From an uncultured Fibrobacterota bacterium (GTDB lineage Bacteria > Fibrobacterota > Fibrobacteria > Fibrobacterales > Fibrobacteraceae): 64,000 bases of DNA. A program made the translations under genes and the position numbers. Numbering within the stretch: the first letter of the stretch is position 1; each line of letters opens with the position of its first letter. The stretch lies in contig CAIRAY010000034.1 of NCBI GenBank assembly GCA_903876665.1, positions 1 through 64,000 on the forward strand, written 5' to 3'. Positions 51,134 through 59,558 of the stretch are shown piece after piece. The notes under the pieces were generated by a model that did not search any database, was not told the DNA's origin, and worked only from the letters and a program-made list of their open reading frames with translations.

Positions 51134-52810
51134 TTAAATGCTCATGAGGACATCCATCATGTCCCCAATGGTGGTTAAAAACCGGGCCGAGGCCTGGTAG
51201 GTTTGTTGGAACTTGATCATGTTGGCCATTTCTTCATCGAGGTTTACCCCCGAAATCGACTGCTGTTGTCCATTAATTTGTTCGATCAGCGCCACCTGGG
51301 TTTCAAGCTCGGTTGAGGCCTGGTTGCGCTCAACCCCTAGGCGACCGATGTAACCACCATAGTATTCGGACATGGTATGAGTATAATTACCAAACCCATC
51401 GTCGTCCATAATCTTTTTGTCGCGGATCAGAGCAATTTCAATGGCATTGCTGCCATCTCCCGAGCCAGAAAACCCCTGGTCATTGTACTTGAAATCGATG
51501 CTGAAATTCGTTCCGGAAGGATAGGTCGCTGTATTGATAATCTTTACGCGACCGAGTTCGTTGTCGATCACATAATCTTTGTCCGCTCCCTCCTCAAGCA
51601 CCGCGCCCGTGACTGAATTCACGACGCGCACCGACCCTTCGGCAAGATTGCGATACAAGGGATTGAAGGTCGGCAAATCCACAATATTATTCAAATCTGA
51701 AGCGATCGGGCCAGCAGCAGAAATTGCCACCAGATTGCCACCCTTTGCCGCCGCAATGCTGTTGGAATCCGTAAGAACGGCTGCAGAAAGGCTAATGGTG
51801 GAGCAACTGACTCCAGTATTGTCGAAGAAATCAACACCCGTCAAACGATCCAAGGTAAAACCCTTGTTGTGGACCGCATTCACATTTTCCACCAACTTGG
51901 AAACCATCCCGTTGAGTTCCGTTTCGTAGGAGGTCAGAACATTGTCCCGCATGTCGAAAAGAGCCTTGAGCCGGCCACCCGTAGCGGTATAGCTGGATTC
52001 TGCGCCTTGAATCCGCAACGTATTGTTCGAATATTTGTAACCATCGGGATCGGTAATGATTTCGCGCACATTCTCAAAGGTGGAGGCCTTGGAAGGGCTG
52101 ACCAGCATGGTTCCGCCCGAAGTCACCGAGATGGCACCCGCGGCATCTTCCACATAGGTGATGGAAATGATATCCGAAAGTTCCTTGACCAGCTGGTCAC
52201 GATTATCGCGGGAATCGTTGGCGCGCTGGGTATCCAGACCCTCGTTGTTTACAATCACCCCATTCATTTCCGAAATCTGGGAAGTGAGATTGTTGATCTT
52301 GGTGGTGTAATCCGCGATCTGGTCATTGATGGAAAGCTTATACGCACGGATTTCATTCGAGGTATAATGCAAGCGGTCCGTCATTTCCATGGCAGTGCTT
52401 TTGAGGGCTTCGCGGGAGCTTCGGTCGCCAGGATTATTGGCTACGTCGGACCATGCGTTCCAGAAGTTGTCTACTGCAGAAGCGATTCCTGTATCTGAGG
52501 GTTCCTGATGGATATTCTCTAAACGGGCATAACCTTGATCCAATTCGTCTGTATATCCCTTTTGGGTGGTTTGCCCGATCAGCTGCCGGTCGATAAATTC
52601 ATTGCGAATCCGCTCCACAAAGCGGATGTCAACTCCAAAGCCCATTTGTCCAAGCGCACCATCGACACGATAGTCCGCAGCCAGGGCAACACGCTTGCGG
52701 GAGTAGCCATCGGTGTTGGCGTTAGAAATATTTTGACCCGTCACATTCATCGCCAGTTGGGAGGCTTCGAGCCCCCGTCGGCCAATGGAAAGTCCTTCAA
52801 AGAGTCCCAT
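51134..52810 (-). CDS. flgK: Hook-filament junction protein FlgK
   Basis: A 558-residue HAP1 junction protein. Its N-terminus, MGLFEGLSIGRRGLEASQLAMNVTGQNISNANTDGYSRKRV, is the FlgK/rod-hook signature. It continues with FIDRQLIGQ and FWNAWSDVANNPGDRSSREALKSTA, typical of FlgK. The C-terminus has NLDEEMANMIKFQQTYQASARFLTTIGDMMDVLMSI. It lies 3 bp after flgN, its export chaperone gene. Confidence 0.96.
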   Translation of the reverse strand: MGLFEGLSIGRRGLEASQLAMNVTGQNISNANTDGYSRKRVALAADYRVDGALGQMGFGVDIRFVERIRNEFIDRQLIGQTTQKGYTDELDQGYARLENIHQEPSDTGIASAVDNFWNAWSDVANNPGDRSSREALKSTAMEMTDRLHYTSNEIRAYKLSINDQIADYTTKINNLTSQISEMNGVIVNNEGLDTQRANDSRDNRDQLVKELSDIISITYVEDAAGAISVTSGGTMLVSPSKASTFENVREIITDPDGYKYSNNTLRIQGAESSYTATGGRLKALFDMRDNVLTSYETELNGMVSKLVENVNAVHNKGFTLDRLTGVDFFDNTGVSCSTISLSAAVLTDSNSIAAAKGGNLVAISAAGPIASDLNNIVDLPTFNPLYRNLAEGSVRVVNSVTGAVLEEGADKDYVIDNELGRVKIINTATYPSGTNFSIDFKYNDQGFSGSGDGSNAIEIALIRDKKIMDDDGFGNYTHTMSEYYGGYIGRLGVERNQASTELETQVALIEQINGQQQSISGVNLDEEMANMIKFQQTYQASARFLTTIGDMMDVLMSI

Positions 52811-52813
52811 GGC

Positions 52814-53329
52814 CTACCCCCGCCGGTTGAGCATGTTTCGGACCACGGGCTTTTCGCGCTGGATCATGCCGTTGGATCCGTAGGCTTTTTGCATGGCCCG
52901 CTTGGAATTTGGACCGCGCACAATCGCTTCGACGGTGGCCTGCAAAAATTCCCGAGAAGAACGGATAAGGACTGCGTTCACTTTGGCGAGAGCCTCGATT
53001 TCGGCCCGGATGCCACGTAGGCGCTTGGCGTTCTCGCGCAAGGAGCTTGCCTCGTAACTGGGCCATTCATCCAGCAAATCCTCCAGATTCAGAATCTCTT
53101 TTTCGCAACCTTCCGAAAGGATTTCCATGTGCATGCGGCGACGATCGTCCATCAGAAAAATGCTGTCAGCGACATCCTCCATCTCCAGCAATACGGCGGA
53201 AAGTGCAGGAATATTATTCTCGATGAGGGCCTTGCGCTGCTTGAGCGAAAGATCGCGGAACTTATCATAATCGGTTGCCATCCGCTCCAGGGCGGATTCC
53301 AGTCCGATCCATTCCTTTTCAGCCATCAT
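52814..53329 (-). CDS. flgN: FlgN-type export chaperone
   Basis: A 171-residue alpha-helical cytosolic protein. ATG 53329 lies 6 nt after GGAGG inside the end of flgJ (11-bp overlap). The sequence is a helical bundle (LESALERMATDYDKFRDLSLKQRKALIENNIPALSAVLLEMEDV) with a C-terminal basic segment. FlgN proteins hold FlgK and FlgL for export. The call rests on length, helical pattern and the flgJ-flgN-flgK order, since FlgN sequences are poorly conserved. Confidence 0.8.
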   Translation of the reverse strand: MMAEKEWIGLESALERMATDYDKFRDLSLKQRKALIENNIPALSAVLLEMEDVADSIFLMDDRRRMHMEILSEGCEKEILNLEDLLDEWPSYEASSLRENAKRLRGIRAEIEALAKVNAVLIRSSREFLQATVEAIVRGPNSKRAMQKAYGSNGMIQREKPVVRNMLNRRG

Positions 53330-54071
53330 TGGACACCTCCGTGTTCTTGTATTCGTTTCGTCCATCCAGGACTTTCTTCACATAATTCTGCGTTTCGGCG
53401 AAAGGAGGAATGCCTCCGTTCTTCTCCACCGCGCCAGGGCCAGCGTTGTAGGCTGCCAGAGCCAAATCTTCGCGACCGTCAAAGCGGTCCAGCATTTGTT
53501 TGAGATAGCGAGCACCGCCCATCACGTTCTGTCGGCCATCCCAGGGGTTCTGGACGCCCATTTCTTTGGCGGTCCCAGGCATCAGCTGGGTCAGGCCCAT
53601 GGCGCCCTTGGGCGAAGCGGCTAAGGAATCGCCAGCGGATTCCTGACGCACCAGGCTTGCCAAAAGGGCTGGGTCCAAATTCTGCGCCTTGGCGGCTTCG
53701 TTCACCCAGGCGTCCACCTGGGTCTCATCTGCGCGGGCGGGGCGTGAAAATTGTGCGTAGGAATCCAGGCTCTTGGAAGGAACCCGGTCACCAGGCTTCA
53801 ATTGTTTGTAAATCATCTCGGCCAGGCCCAGGCCACCCTGTTCGCTTGCCTGCTTGGACATGCTTTCATCCAGCATGTCGGTAAAAATCTTGCGCCCGTT
53901 GGATTCTTCCGTGAGGCCCCCATCCGGGATGGTTTTGCGCATGGCCTGGAGCATCTGCTGGATGAACATGGCCTCGAAATCTTTGGCCACCTTCCATTGC
54001 TTGGAATCGCGCACTTCTGGCTTGCCGGCCAGGCTGCGTACATCGGTTCCTTTCAGTAGTTGCGTATTCAT
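53319..54071 (-). CDS. flgJ: FlgJ-type rod-cap protein fused to an SLT lytic transglycosylase
   Basis: A 250-residue protein. ATG 54071 is chosen: it follows AGAGGA, and the longer frame to 54128 would run through the sigma-54 promoter. Residues about 25-90 are the rod-binding domain (KVAKDFEAMFIQQMLQAMRKTIPDGG ... GRKIFTDMLDESMSKQASEQGGLGLAEMIYKQL). Residues about 120-240 are an SLT-type lytic transglycosylase (LLASLVRQESAGDSLAASPKGAMGLTQLMPGTAKEMG) with the catalytic glutamate in RQES and the ALAAYNAGPGAV motif. The enterobacterial FlgJ has a glucosaminidase domain instead. The enzyme would open peptidoglycan for the rod. It is the first gene of flgJ-flgN-flgK-flgL. Confidence 0.9.
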   Translation of the reverse strand: MNTQLLKGTDVRSLAGKPEVRDSKQWKVAKDFEAMFIQQMLQAMRKTIPDGGLTEESNGRKIFTDMLDESMSKQASEQGGLGLAEMIYKQLKPGDRVPSKSLDSYAQFSRPARADETQVDAWVNEAAKAQNLDPALLASLVRQESAGDSLAASPKGAMGLTQLMPGTAKEMGVQNPWDGRQNVMGGARYLKQMLDRFDGREDLALAAYNAGPGAVEKNGGIPPFAETQNYVKKVLDGRNEYKNTEVSNDG

Positions 54072-54097
54072 GGCGAATTCCTCTTGCAGGGACTTAC

Positions 54098-54113
54098 GCA
54101 AGAGTCGTGCCAA
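54098..54113 (-). promoter_or_regulatory. Sigma-54 promoter of the flgJ-flgN-flgK-flgL unit
   Basis: The minus-strand sequence TTGGCACGACTCTTGC is a consensus -24/-12 element. The predicted start is near 54086, 15 nt before the chosen flgJ ATG. The remaining gap up to clpB (54129-54376) shows no gene. Confidence 0.85.
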
Positions 54114-54376
54114 ACCGCCATCGGCCAATAATTGGCGAAAAACCTAAAGCAAGCCGTGAATTTTAAAGGAAAGGGGGAGGAATTTTCCCCCAGGGCAAGA
54201 ATTACCTAGTGGACTCATTGACTGTTACTGCTGACATGCCAGGCATGAACAGCGAGCATGAATCCATTAACACTTTTCATGTCACAATACCAGTGACGAT
54301 GGTAGCAAGTTACACTTCACCCCCCAAAGCATCCATCAAGCTTTTGTCACCCTGGTCCCCCTTTGGGGCCATGCAA

Positions 54377-56932
54377 TTAGCCGACCGGCTCAATCAGCCA
54401 CTCCCCCTTTCGCACATCTAGCCTCAGCACCGCACCGGCTACCACCTCCCCGCCTAGCAATATGCGGGAAAGACGGCCCTCAATTTGGCGCTGAATGTAC
54501 CGCTCGATGGGACGGGCCCCATTGGCCGGATCAAAGGCTTCGGCGACCACATGCTCCACAGCCCCAGGGGTCCACTGGAATTGGATGTCTTTTTCAGCAA
54601 TCCGCTTGGCCAATGCATCCAACTTCATTTCAGCAATACGGAGCTGGGCCGACTTGTCTAGGGATTGAAACACCAGAACCTCGTCGAGGCGGTTTAGGAA
54701 TTCCGGACGGAAAAACTCCTTTAAGTCGGGCATCACCTCATCCAAACTTACCTTCACGCCATTATTCTGGAACAGATGGGAACCCAGGTTTGAAGTCATC
54801 AACACCAATGCATTGCGGAAGCTGACTTTGCGGCCTTTGCCATCGGTTAAATGTCCATCGTCCAGCACCTGCAAAAGCACATGCATCACATCGGGATGGG
54901 CTTTTTCAATTTCGTCCAACAGGACGACGGAATAGGGATGGGTTCTCACAATTTCGGTCAATTGTCCGCCTTCCTCATAGCCCACATAGCCTGGGGGCGC
55001 ACCGATCAAGCGGGACACAGCATGCTTTTCCATGTATTCGCTCATATCGATGCGAATCAGTGCGTGCTCACTATCAAATAGCTCGGCAGCCAGGGCCCGG
55101 GCCAGCTCCGTCTTCCCTACCCCGGTAGGCCCCAAAAACAGGAAGCCTCCCACCGGACCGTTGGGGCGGTTGAGGCCGGCTCGATTGCGCAGAATAGCCT
55201 GCACCACGGAGTCCACCGCATCATCCTGCCCAATTAGGCGCTGGTGAATTCGGGTCGCGAGCTCCAGGAGGCGATGCTTTTCGGTCTCCCGCAATTTGTT
55301 CACGGGAATTCCGGTCCAGCGCGCAACCACTTGAGCCACATTCTCCTCGGTCACCTCTTGCCCCAAGTCTTCTCCCTGCTGGTTTTTGGGTGCGGCCTCA
55401 AGCCCGGCCAATTCTTTTTCCAGATTGGCGATGGTCTTGTACTTGAGCTCGGCTGCCTTGTTCAAATCGTAGGCCGCCTCGGCGCGTTCCATGTCCTCGC
55501 GGGCCATGGCCAAGCGCTCGCGGGCTTGGATGACGGCGTCCATTTGCGCCCGTTGATTCTTCCAGCGGGCCTGTAGTTTTGCAACTTCCTGATCCACGCT
55601 GGCCAATTCTTGTTTGAGGACAGAGAGCCTCTGAATACTGGACTTGTCCTTCTCTTGGGTAAGAGCCTTTTCTTCTAAGCGCAATTGCCATTGACGACGT
55701 TGCAAGTGGTCCAGAGCTTCCGGGGCAGTGTCCAATTGGGTTTTGACCATGGCCCCCGCCTCATCAATGAGGTCAATGGCTTTATCGGGCAAAAATCGGT
55801 CGGGAATATAGCGGGCGCTCAAATGCACGGCGGCCACTAGGGCATTGTCCTGAATGCGCACGCCATGATGCCGGTCAAAACTTTCTTTGATTCCTCGCAA
55901 TATCGACAAAGCTTCCTCCGCGTCCGGCTCATCAACGGGCACGGGCTGAAAGCGTCGTTCCAGGGCAGCATCTTTTTCGATGTGCTTGCGATATTCCTGG
56001 GTCGTGGTCGCGCCAATGCAATGCAGCTCGCCCCGAGCCAACTTAGGTTTGAGCATATTGCCCAAATCCATGGAGCCTTCGGCCTTGCCCGCTCCCACAA
56101 TATTATGGAGTTCATCGATAAATAAAAGGGTATTGCCATCTTCTTCTAATTCTTGGAGGACCGCTTGCAAGCGCTCTTCGAATTCGCCGCGGAATTTGGC
56201 TCCGGCCACCAGGCTCGAAAGATCCAGGGCAAACAGCTTTTTCCCCTTCAGGGATTCGGGTACATCGCCCTTTTGAATCCGGTGAGCCAGGCCCTCCACA
56301 ATGGCGGTCTTCCCCACTCCCGGCTCGCCTACCAGGACGGGATTGTTTTTGGTTTTGCGGCTCAGAATCCGAATGGTCCTGCGGATTTCCTCATCGCGCC
56401 CAATAACAGGGTCGAGCTTGCCTTCCTTACACAGCTCCACCAGCTCCCGGCCATACTTAGCCAGCGCCGAATCCTCTTTTTCAACGGCGGCCGCGCTCAT
56501 GGAGTCCGAGAGCCATAACTGTACAGCCTCTGCATTCCCCAGGGCGCCGGTAAATATTTGCACCAGGGGTTTGTTGGCGGAATACTTGAGCATGGCAATC
56601 AGCAAATACTGAGGCTCGGCAACTTGGGCTCCACCATGCCGAGCGGACTGCACGGCAGACCGGAGCACCCGGTTCAAATCCTCATCCAGTCCGGCTTGCG
56701 GATCCGGCTCGGAATCCAGGCGTGGCATGCCTTGAAGAATACCCTGTATTTTGAGCTTTGCGTCCGCAATGACTAAGCCCTTGCTTTTGAAGAGATTCTT
56801 CAGCCGGGTGTCCGGGAGTTCGAGCATGGCAAACGCCACATGAGGGCTGTCTAGGCGCGGATGCCGGTTGCGATCTTGGATCTCCTGGCCCTTGGCGAGG
56901 ATTTTTTGGGCATGGTTGTTCCATTCTTGCAT
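54377..56932 (-). CDS. clpB: ClpB-type disaggregase
   Basis: A double-AAA+ chaperone of 851 residues that with DnaK rescues aggregated proteins. ATG 56932 lies 7 nt after AAGGAG. The N-domain is about 1-140. NBD1 has GEPGVGKT (Walker A) and [14 protein letters not shown] (Walker B). A coiled-coil M-domain (about 390-510) distinguishes it from ClpA/ClpC. NBD2 has [11 protein letters not shown] and the pore loop [13 protein letters not shown]. No CIRCE element is visible upstream. It is divergent from the PAS-GGDEF-EAL gene and unrelated to the flagellar block that begins downstream. Confidence 0.95.
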   Translation of the reverse strand: MQEWNNHAQKILAKGQEIQDRNRHPRLDSPHVAFAMLELPDTRLKNLFKSKGLVIADAKLKIQGILQGMPRLDSEPDPQAGLDEDLNRVLRSAVQSARHGGAQVAEPQYLLIAMLKYSANKPLVQIFTGALGNAEAVQLWLSDSMSAAAVEKEDSALAKYGRELVELCKEGKLDPVIGRDEEIRRTIRILSRKTKNNPVLVGEPGVGKTAIVEGLAHRIQKGDVPESLKGKKLFALDLSSLVAGAKFRGEFEERLQAVLQELEEDGNTLLFIDELHNIVGAGKAEGSMDLGNMLKPKLARGELHCIGATTTQEYRKHIEKDAALERRFQPVPVDEPDAEEALSILRGIKESFDRHHGVRIQDNALVAAVHLSARYIPDRFLPDKAIDLIDEAGAMVKTQLDTAPEALDHLQRRQWQLRLEEKALTQEKDKSSIQRLSVLKQELASVDQEVAKLQARWKNQRAQMDAVIQARERLAMAREDMERAEAAYDLNKAAELKYKTIANLEKELAGLEAAPKNQQGEDLGQEVTEENVAQVVARWTGIPVNKLRETEKHRLLELATRIHQRLIGQDDAVDSVVQAILRNRAGLNRPNGPVGGFLFLGPTGVGKTELARALAAELFDSEHALIRIDMSEYMEKHAVSRLIGAPPGYVGYEEGGQLTEIVRTHPYSVVLLDEIEKAHPDVMHVLLQVLDDGHLTDGKGRKVSFRNALVLMTSNLGSHLFQNNGVKVSLDEVMPDLKEFFRPEFLNRLDEVLVFQSLDKSAQLRIAEMKLDALAKRIAEKDIQFQWTPGAVEHVVAEAFDPANGARPIERYIQRQIEGRLSRILLGGEVVAGAVLRLDVRKGEWLIEPVG

Positions 56933-57241
56933 AGTCGAACTCCTTTCCTCAGACATTAGCAAAACCTGGACCAAATCCATTCAGAGGGAAACACTTCAGT
57001 CCAAAACAATCTAGTCGAAACTCGTTAGACCAGTGGTATTATTGGCCTGTAGGCACAATTGAATAGATTGGGGTTGTTTTGTATTTGTGATCCCCGTGCC
57101 GGGGATGACATGAAAATGCCTTTTGCAAATTGTTTTAAACAGTGGTGCAGAGGGAAATTTTGCAGTAAATATTCCAATTTGGAGTACCCTGTTCTTTTTT
57201 GAGACATTTGAGAAATTGATCCCGATCCAATTTGAAAAGGT
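56933..57241. other. Divergent intergenic region between clpB and the EAL gene
   Basis: This 309-bp gap contains the palindromic repeat copy B at 57090-57106 and otherwise AT-rich sequence. No gene or clear heat-shock operator is visible. Confidence 0.55.
57090..57106. repeat. Dispersed palindromic repeat, copy B
   Basis: ATCCCCG-TGC-CGGGGAT forms a perfect 7-bp stem with a 3-nt loop, flanked by TTTGTG on the left and GACAT on the right. It is related to copies A (2159-2208) and C (59445-59528). Confidence 0.65.
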
Positions 57242-59404
57242 ATGTTACTAGAGATGCAACCTGCGCAAACGCATATTGACGAGCTTCTGAACTCCAGCCT
57301 ACACCCCAGGTCGGACGAAGAAATCAAGCTGCACCTGCTGGAAGGATTTCCGTTGCCTGCGCTTATTCTTAGCGAATCTGGCGAGCTGCTCCTTCATAAC
57401 AGCCTTTGGTTGCGATATTTTTCCATCACCGAAGAGAACCTCGCGACCATTCACAGGCTGGGCGTTGTCCGTTGGCTAGACGCAAAGCTTGAGCCGGCGG
57501 GAACCTTGCTAGATCTGCACACCCGCGCCAAGGAACATTATAAAGTCCACTCCCAGGTTCTTCCTATTCTAAAAGACGGCACGGAATTTGAATTGCACTG
57601 GAGTCCTATTCCCTTTGAAGAGGGTCGGGCTTTCCTCTGGGTCTTTGAGGACAAGAGTGAGATCAAACGACTTCAGCGGCGCCTCAAAGAAAGCGAGGAG
57701 CGATTCCAGCTTGCCGCCCAGGGCGCAAATGATGGCTTGTGGGATTGGCATTTAAAGACAAATGACCTCTATTTTTCGCCACGCTGGCTCAACATGCTTG
57801 GCTACTCCGAAAAGGAGTTCCACAACAGCATCGCCGACTGGCTCAATCTGGTTCACCCCGGCGACAAGCGCGAGCTTTCGCTACGCCTGCACGAGCACCT
57901 GAACAAACGCAACAGCCGCTTCCGCCACGAGTACCGCATCCAGGACAAGGCCGGCGACTATCGCTGGGTCCTTGCACAAGGAATGCTGATCCTCGATGAA
58001 AAGAACGAGCCGTATCGTTTTGCAGGCTCCCAAACCGACATCACCGAAATGAAGCGGATGGAGAAACAGCTCATCCACGACAGTACCCACGATTTTCTGA
58101 CGAACCTTCCCAACCGGCTTCTGTTCCGTGAGGAATTGGGAAAACTCATGCAGAGGTCCTCGGATCAATCCACTTTGTCCTTTGCCATTGTCCAATTGAA
58201 CCTCGATCAATTCCAGCTGATCAACAACGGCCTGGGCCATCTTTTTGGAGACCAGGTTTTGCTCGCGGTCGCTGAAAGACTGGGATCCCTGGTGACCGAA
58301 GCGGATACCGTGGCGCGACTAGGTGGCGATGAATTTGCCATCCTTCTTTCGGATCGGCACAATTCCGAATCGGTGAGTAATTTTGCTGCGAAGGTCGAAG
58401 CCATTTTGGCAGTTCCCCTGAAGGTCCACGACCAGGAACTCGTCCTCAGCGCCGGCCTGGGAATCGTCATCCGCAACCCTCAGCACACCAATGTCGGGCA
58501 GCTGCTCGGAGACGCCGCCACCGCCATGCACCACGCCAAAGCCATGGGAACGGGCAATTGGATCCTCTTCAACGAGGAGATGCGGGCCCACGCCATCTCA
58601 CGCATTCAACTCGAATCCAAACTCCGTCGTGCGATCGACCAACACGAAATCCGCGTGTTCTTCCAACCGATCATCGATTCCGAATCCAAAGAAGTCCGCT
58701 CCTTTGAGGCCCTAGTCCGCTGGATGGATCCCGAAAAGGGAATCATCAGCCCCGCCGCCTTTATTCCCCTCGCCGAAGAAACCGCCTTGATCGTGCCCCT
58801 AGGCGATTTTGTTTTGCGCAAAGCCTGCCAGGAAGTCATCAAGTGGCGTTCCCTGGGGTTCCCGCATTTAACTGTTGCCGTCAACCTTTCTCCCAAACAA
58901 TTCCAGCTTCCCAACCTCGGGGAACGCATCGCGCAAATTTTGGAAGAGACCGGGATGCCTCGGGATATCCTCGATCTGGAAATCACCGAATCCCAACTGA
59001 TGGACAATCCCACCCATGCCATCGAAGTGCTCAACCGCTTGAAGGAATTGGGAATTTCGATTTCAATTGATGACTTCGGAACAGGCTATTCTTCGTTGTC
59101 CTACCTGAAAAAATTCCCCATCAACACTCTTAAAATCGACAAGTCCTTCGTAGACGGCCTTCCCCAGGATCATGACGATGTGGAAATTTCCAAGGCCATC
59201 ATGGCTCTTGCGCATAGCCTGAAATTGAACCTGATTGCCGAGGGCGTTGAAACCTCGTCCCAGGCCGAATTCCTGCGGTCCGAAAATTGCGGACTCCTAC
59301 AGGGGTATCTGTACGCCAAGCCAATGCCCGCAACGGATGTGGGCCCATGGCTGGTGGATTATTACCAAAAGTTATCCGTGCGTAGCTTGGAATTCAGCAA
59401 ATAA
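57242..59404 (+). CDS. PAS-PAS-GGDEF-EAL protein, probable c-di-GMP phosphodiesterase
   Basis: A 720-residue cytosolic signalling protein with two PAS domains (about 30-140 and 150-275), GGDEF (about 280-450) and EAL (about 460-705). The EAL domain keeps the catalytic motifs: EAL in RSFEALVRW (489-491), the substrate-site DDFGTGYSSLSYL and KIDKSFV, and EGVET. The GGDEF signature RLGGDEF is intact (361-365). In the upstream metal and GTP site the usual D-x-D-x-FK-x-x-ND reads NLDQFQLINN, losing the first aspartate and the lysine, so cyclase activity is doubtful and GTP-sensing is more likely. Start 57242 or 57254; neither has a good ribosome binding site. It probably tunes motility together with the HD-GYP and HDOD proteins. 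Confidence 0.9.
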   Translation: MLLEMQPAQTHIDELLNSSLHPRSDEEIKLHLLEGFPLPALILSESGELLLHNSLWLRYFSITEENLATIHRLGVVRWLDAKLEPAGTLLDLHTRAKEHYKVHSQVLPILKDGTEFELHWSPIPFEEGRAFLWVFEDKSEIKRLQRRLKESEERFQLAAQGANDGLWDWHLKTNDLYFSPRWLNMLGYSEKEFHNSIADWLNLVHPGDKRELSLRLHEHLNKRNSRFRHEYRIQDKAGDYRWVLAQGMLILDEKNEPYRFAGSQTDITEMKRMEKQLIHDSTHDFLTNLPNRLLFREELGKLMQRSSDQSTLSFAIVQLNLDQFQLINNGLGHLFGDQVLLAVAERLGSLVTEADTVARLGGDEFAILLSDRHNSESVSNFAAKVEAILAVPLKVHDQELVLSAGLGIVIRNPQHTNVGQLLGDAATAMHHAKAMGTGNWILFNEEMRAHAISRIQLESKLRRAIDQHEIRVFFQPIIDSESKEVRSFEALVRWMDPEKGIISPAAFIPLAEETALIVPLGDFVLRKACQEVIKWRSLGFPHLTVAVNLSPKQFQLPNLGERIAQILEETGMPRDILDLEITESQLMDNPTHAIEVLNRLKELGISISIDDFGTGYSSLSYLKKFPINTLKIDKSFVDGLPQDHDDVEISKAIMALAHSLKLNLIAEGVETSSQAEFLRSENCGLLQGYLYAKPMPATDVGPWLVDYYQKLSVRSLEFSK

Positions 59405-59444
59405 AATCCACGAATCGGCAAAGGTATTTTGATATTCGGAGGCC

Positions 59445-59528
59445 GATTATCATGTCATGCTGATTATCATGCCCGGAACGGTCATCACCGCACATGTAGA
59501 CAAACTCTGTGATGCCCGTGCCGGGCAT
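59445..59528. repeat. Dispersed palindromic repeat, copy C, with internal direct repeat
   Basis: ATGCCCG-TGC-CGGGCAT (59512-59528) forms the same 7-bp stem and TGC loop as copy B, but with G-C swapped for C-G at the third pair, a compensatory change. About 40 bp to the left GATTATCATG occurs twice (59445-59454, 59462-59471) next to GCCCGGAACGG, probably the other half of the element. Confidence 0.6.
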
Positions 59529-59558
59529 AACAAAAATGGATTGGCCTTACTTGCCCTA

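Noticed and set aside
54129-54376. Gene or second repeat in the gap between flgJ and clpB
   Set aside because: The only frame overlaps the clpB end antisense and has no start signals; short GTCAC inverted repeats are within chance expectation.
57025-57327. 100-codon minus-strand frame upstream of the EAL gene
   Set aside because: It crosses the palindromic repeat and the start of the PAS domain gene and has no domain or ribosome binding site.
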